Source of the DNA: Isochrysis galbana | Taxonomy: Eukaryota; Haptophyta; Isochrysidales; Isochrysidaceae | Assembly (NCBI GenBank): GCA_018136815.1 | Contig: CM030938.1 | Span: 4,421,724 to 4,485,723 of the forward strand | Length of the DNA: 64,000 bases | Direction of reading: 5' to 3' | Shown: positions 62,930 to 64,000 of the stretch, in pieces | How positions within the stretch are numbered: position 1 is the stretch's first letter | How the letters are laid out: every line of letters starts with the position of its first letter | Translations under genes and position numbers: made by a program | Notes under the pieces: generated by a model | Database searches by the model: none | The model's input: only the letters and a program-made list of their open reading frames with translations | Told to the model about the DNA's origin: nothing

Positions 62930-63846
62930 TAGGCCCAGGTCAGGATTTCGGAAATTTTTTTCAAAATTTGGGGGTGGGTTTACTCACAGATTTCGGGGCG
63001 AAATTTCGCAAAATTTGGGGGGCTCCTGCAGCGCCCTCGCAAAATTTGGGGGCTCCTGCAGCCCCCCCCCCCCCCCCCCCATCACTCCCATCACCCCATC
63101 CCCCATATCCATATCCTAACTTTGACTTAGGGGAAGGGGGGCTCCTATACCTAGGGAGAAGGGCGGGGGGCGGGGGGGGTAGTAAGTAGTAAGGGCGGGA
63201 GGCGGGAGAGGGAGGGGAGAGGGTAGGGTAGGCTAAGAGTGAAGGGCGGGAGAGGGGGGTAAGAAAGGGCGGGAGAGGAGGGGTAGTAAAGGCGGGAGAG
63301 GGGGGGGGGAGCCGCGGGCCGCGGGGGCGGCGGAGAGAAGAGAGCGAGAGAGCGCGAGCGCGATCCGCAGACCGCAGACCGCAGACCATCATGTTTGGCG
63401 ATGGACAAATGAGTGCCTTGGCCAATCAGATTCAATGTGGGTTGATGTTGCGGTATAATCACACCGGTCACCGGTGACCTTGAGTAAGGAGTGAGTAATA
63501 CGTTAGTAGAGTACGTGTGTGATGTGTGTCATTGTGCAAGTACTTTAATAATTAACGTTGCGCAAACGAGAGTCAACGAGTGTCAATCCTCGCTCTATCT
63601 AGGTGAAAAGTGAAAAGCCCATTCATGTAGCCAAATACAGATAGCAATAGCAGCGGCGGCGGGGCTATATGCAATATGCTATATGGCTATGTATAGGTAG
63701 CTAGGTCAGGCTAGCGCGCGAGCGCGGGAGCCGCTCGCGCCTCGCAAAATATTTGCGAAATTTGGGGCAGTGAACGCGAAATCTGAGCGAAATATCCGAA
63801 CGAAGAAATTTGGGCGGGTTTCAAACGAAATTCTGACCTGGCCCTA
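62930..63846. mobile_element. 917-bp MITE with 8-bp target duplication GGGATCAG
   Basis: Ends TAGGCCCAGGTCAGGATTTCG and TAGGGCCAGGTCAGAATTTCG (inverse of the right end). GGGATCAG flanks it at 62922-62929 and 63847-63854. Both subterminal zones are full of CGAAATTTGGGG-type words, in opposite orientation to what a simple insertion would give. No ORF has a known domain. The 8-bp duplication and TAGG start fit hAT. Relatives at about 5395-5650 and 21708-21800. Confidence 0.9.
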
Positions 63847-64000
63847 GGGATCAGGGGGATAGGGGTGAAGGGCTTAGATATGGTCCGGTGGCCCGCGCCC
63901 CCCCCCGGTGATCTTTCCCCCCCTTCCTCCTGTGTCTCCGAGTGGGCGGCCGACTCTGTCCCGACTTATCCTGTAAACAGGAGCGGGACTTACCGATTTT

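Overview
This is a nuclear window from a GC-rich single-celled eukaryote, most likely an alga with a red-derived complex plastid (a haptophyte such as Emiliania, Prymnesium or a relative fits best, but the sequence does not prove it). The evidence is: multi-exon genes with short GT-AG introns (and one probable GC-AG intron), TTAGGG telomeric repeats, a THF1/Psb29 photosystem protein whose leader looks bipartite with Phe just after the signal-peptide site, and long CT-rich tracts just upstream of several start codons. Three runs of exactly 100 N (6587-6686, 27672-27771, 52828-52927) mark scaffold joins of unknown size.

Layout. 1-6586: gypsy integrase relic, an ER EF-hand gene head-to-head with an HtrA-type protease gene, a chromo-like ORF, repeats, then a telomeric array that runs into the first gap in the orientation of a chromosome end. 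6687-8664: truncated non-LTR retrotransposon joined to part of a hAT-like element. 9302-10900: four-exon gene for a malate-dehydrogenase-fold protein without catalytic residues. 11.7-14.0 kb: nested cluster of hAT remnants and MITEs. 14.9-15.5 kb: LTR-like repeat. 16.1-18.8 kb: large His-rich protein of unknown function. 19.7-21.3 kb: Era-type GTPase. 22-25 kb: transposon remnants, one nested in another. 26.2-28.8 kb: LRR-like/Cys-rich protein, gap, triple Cys-knot-like ORF and a lower-GC ORF of possible foreign origin. 28.9-30.1 kb: 5' part of an LTR retrotransposon. 30.6-31.7 kb: GT61-like glycosyltransferase. 32.3-33.3 kb: piggyBac-like remnant. 33.7-38.1 kb: eight-exon BMS1. 39.3-40.3 kb: MITE and hAT relic. 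40.5-44.8 kb: KDM5-type histone demethylase. 45.8-48.3 kb: minisatellite, copia RNase H relic, retrotransposon tail. 48.8-51.5 kb: tandem PRMT-type arginine methyltransferase. 53.1-54.9 kb: THF1/Psb29. 55.8-58.6 kb: MITE, a 1.16-kb retroposon-like unit with an 18-bp target duplication, cytochrome b561 fragment. 59.5-64 kb: low-complexity purine/pyrimidine tracts, a complete hAT-like element with an 8-bp duplication and a 917-bp MITE with an 8-bp duplication.

The host genes are mostly housekeeping: ribosome assembly (BMS1, Era), protein quality control (HtrA), chromatin and arginine methylation (KDM5, PRMT) and photosystem maintenance (THF1). They do not form one pathway. Between them lies a dense, nested repeat landscape in which at least six elements can be delimited to the base by target-site duplications. 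The most notable observations are the apparent chromosome end inside the scaffold, the dehydrogenase pseudoenzyme, a 5' leader shared by otherwise different repeats, and the triple Cys-knot ORF beside a virus-like ORF.
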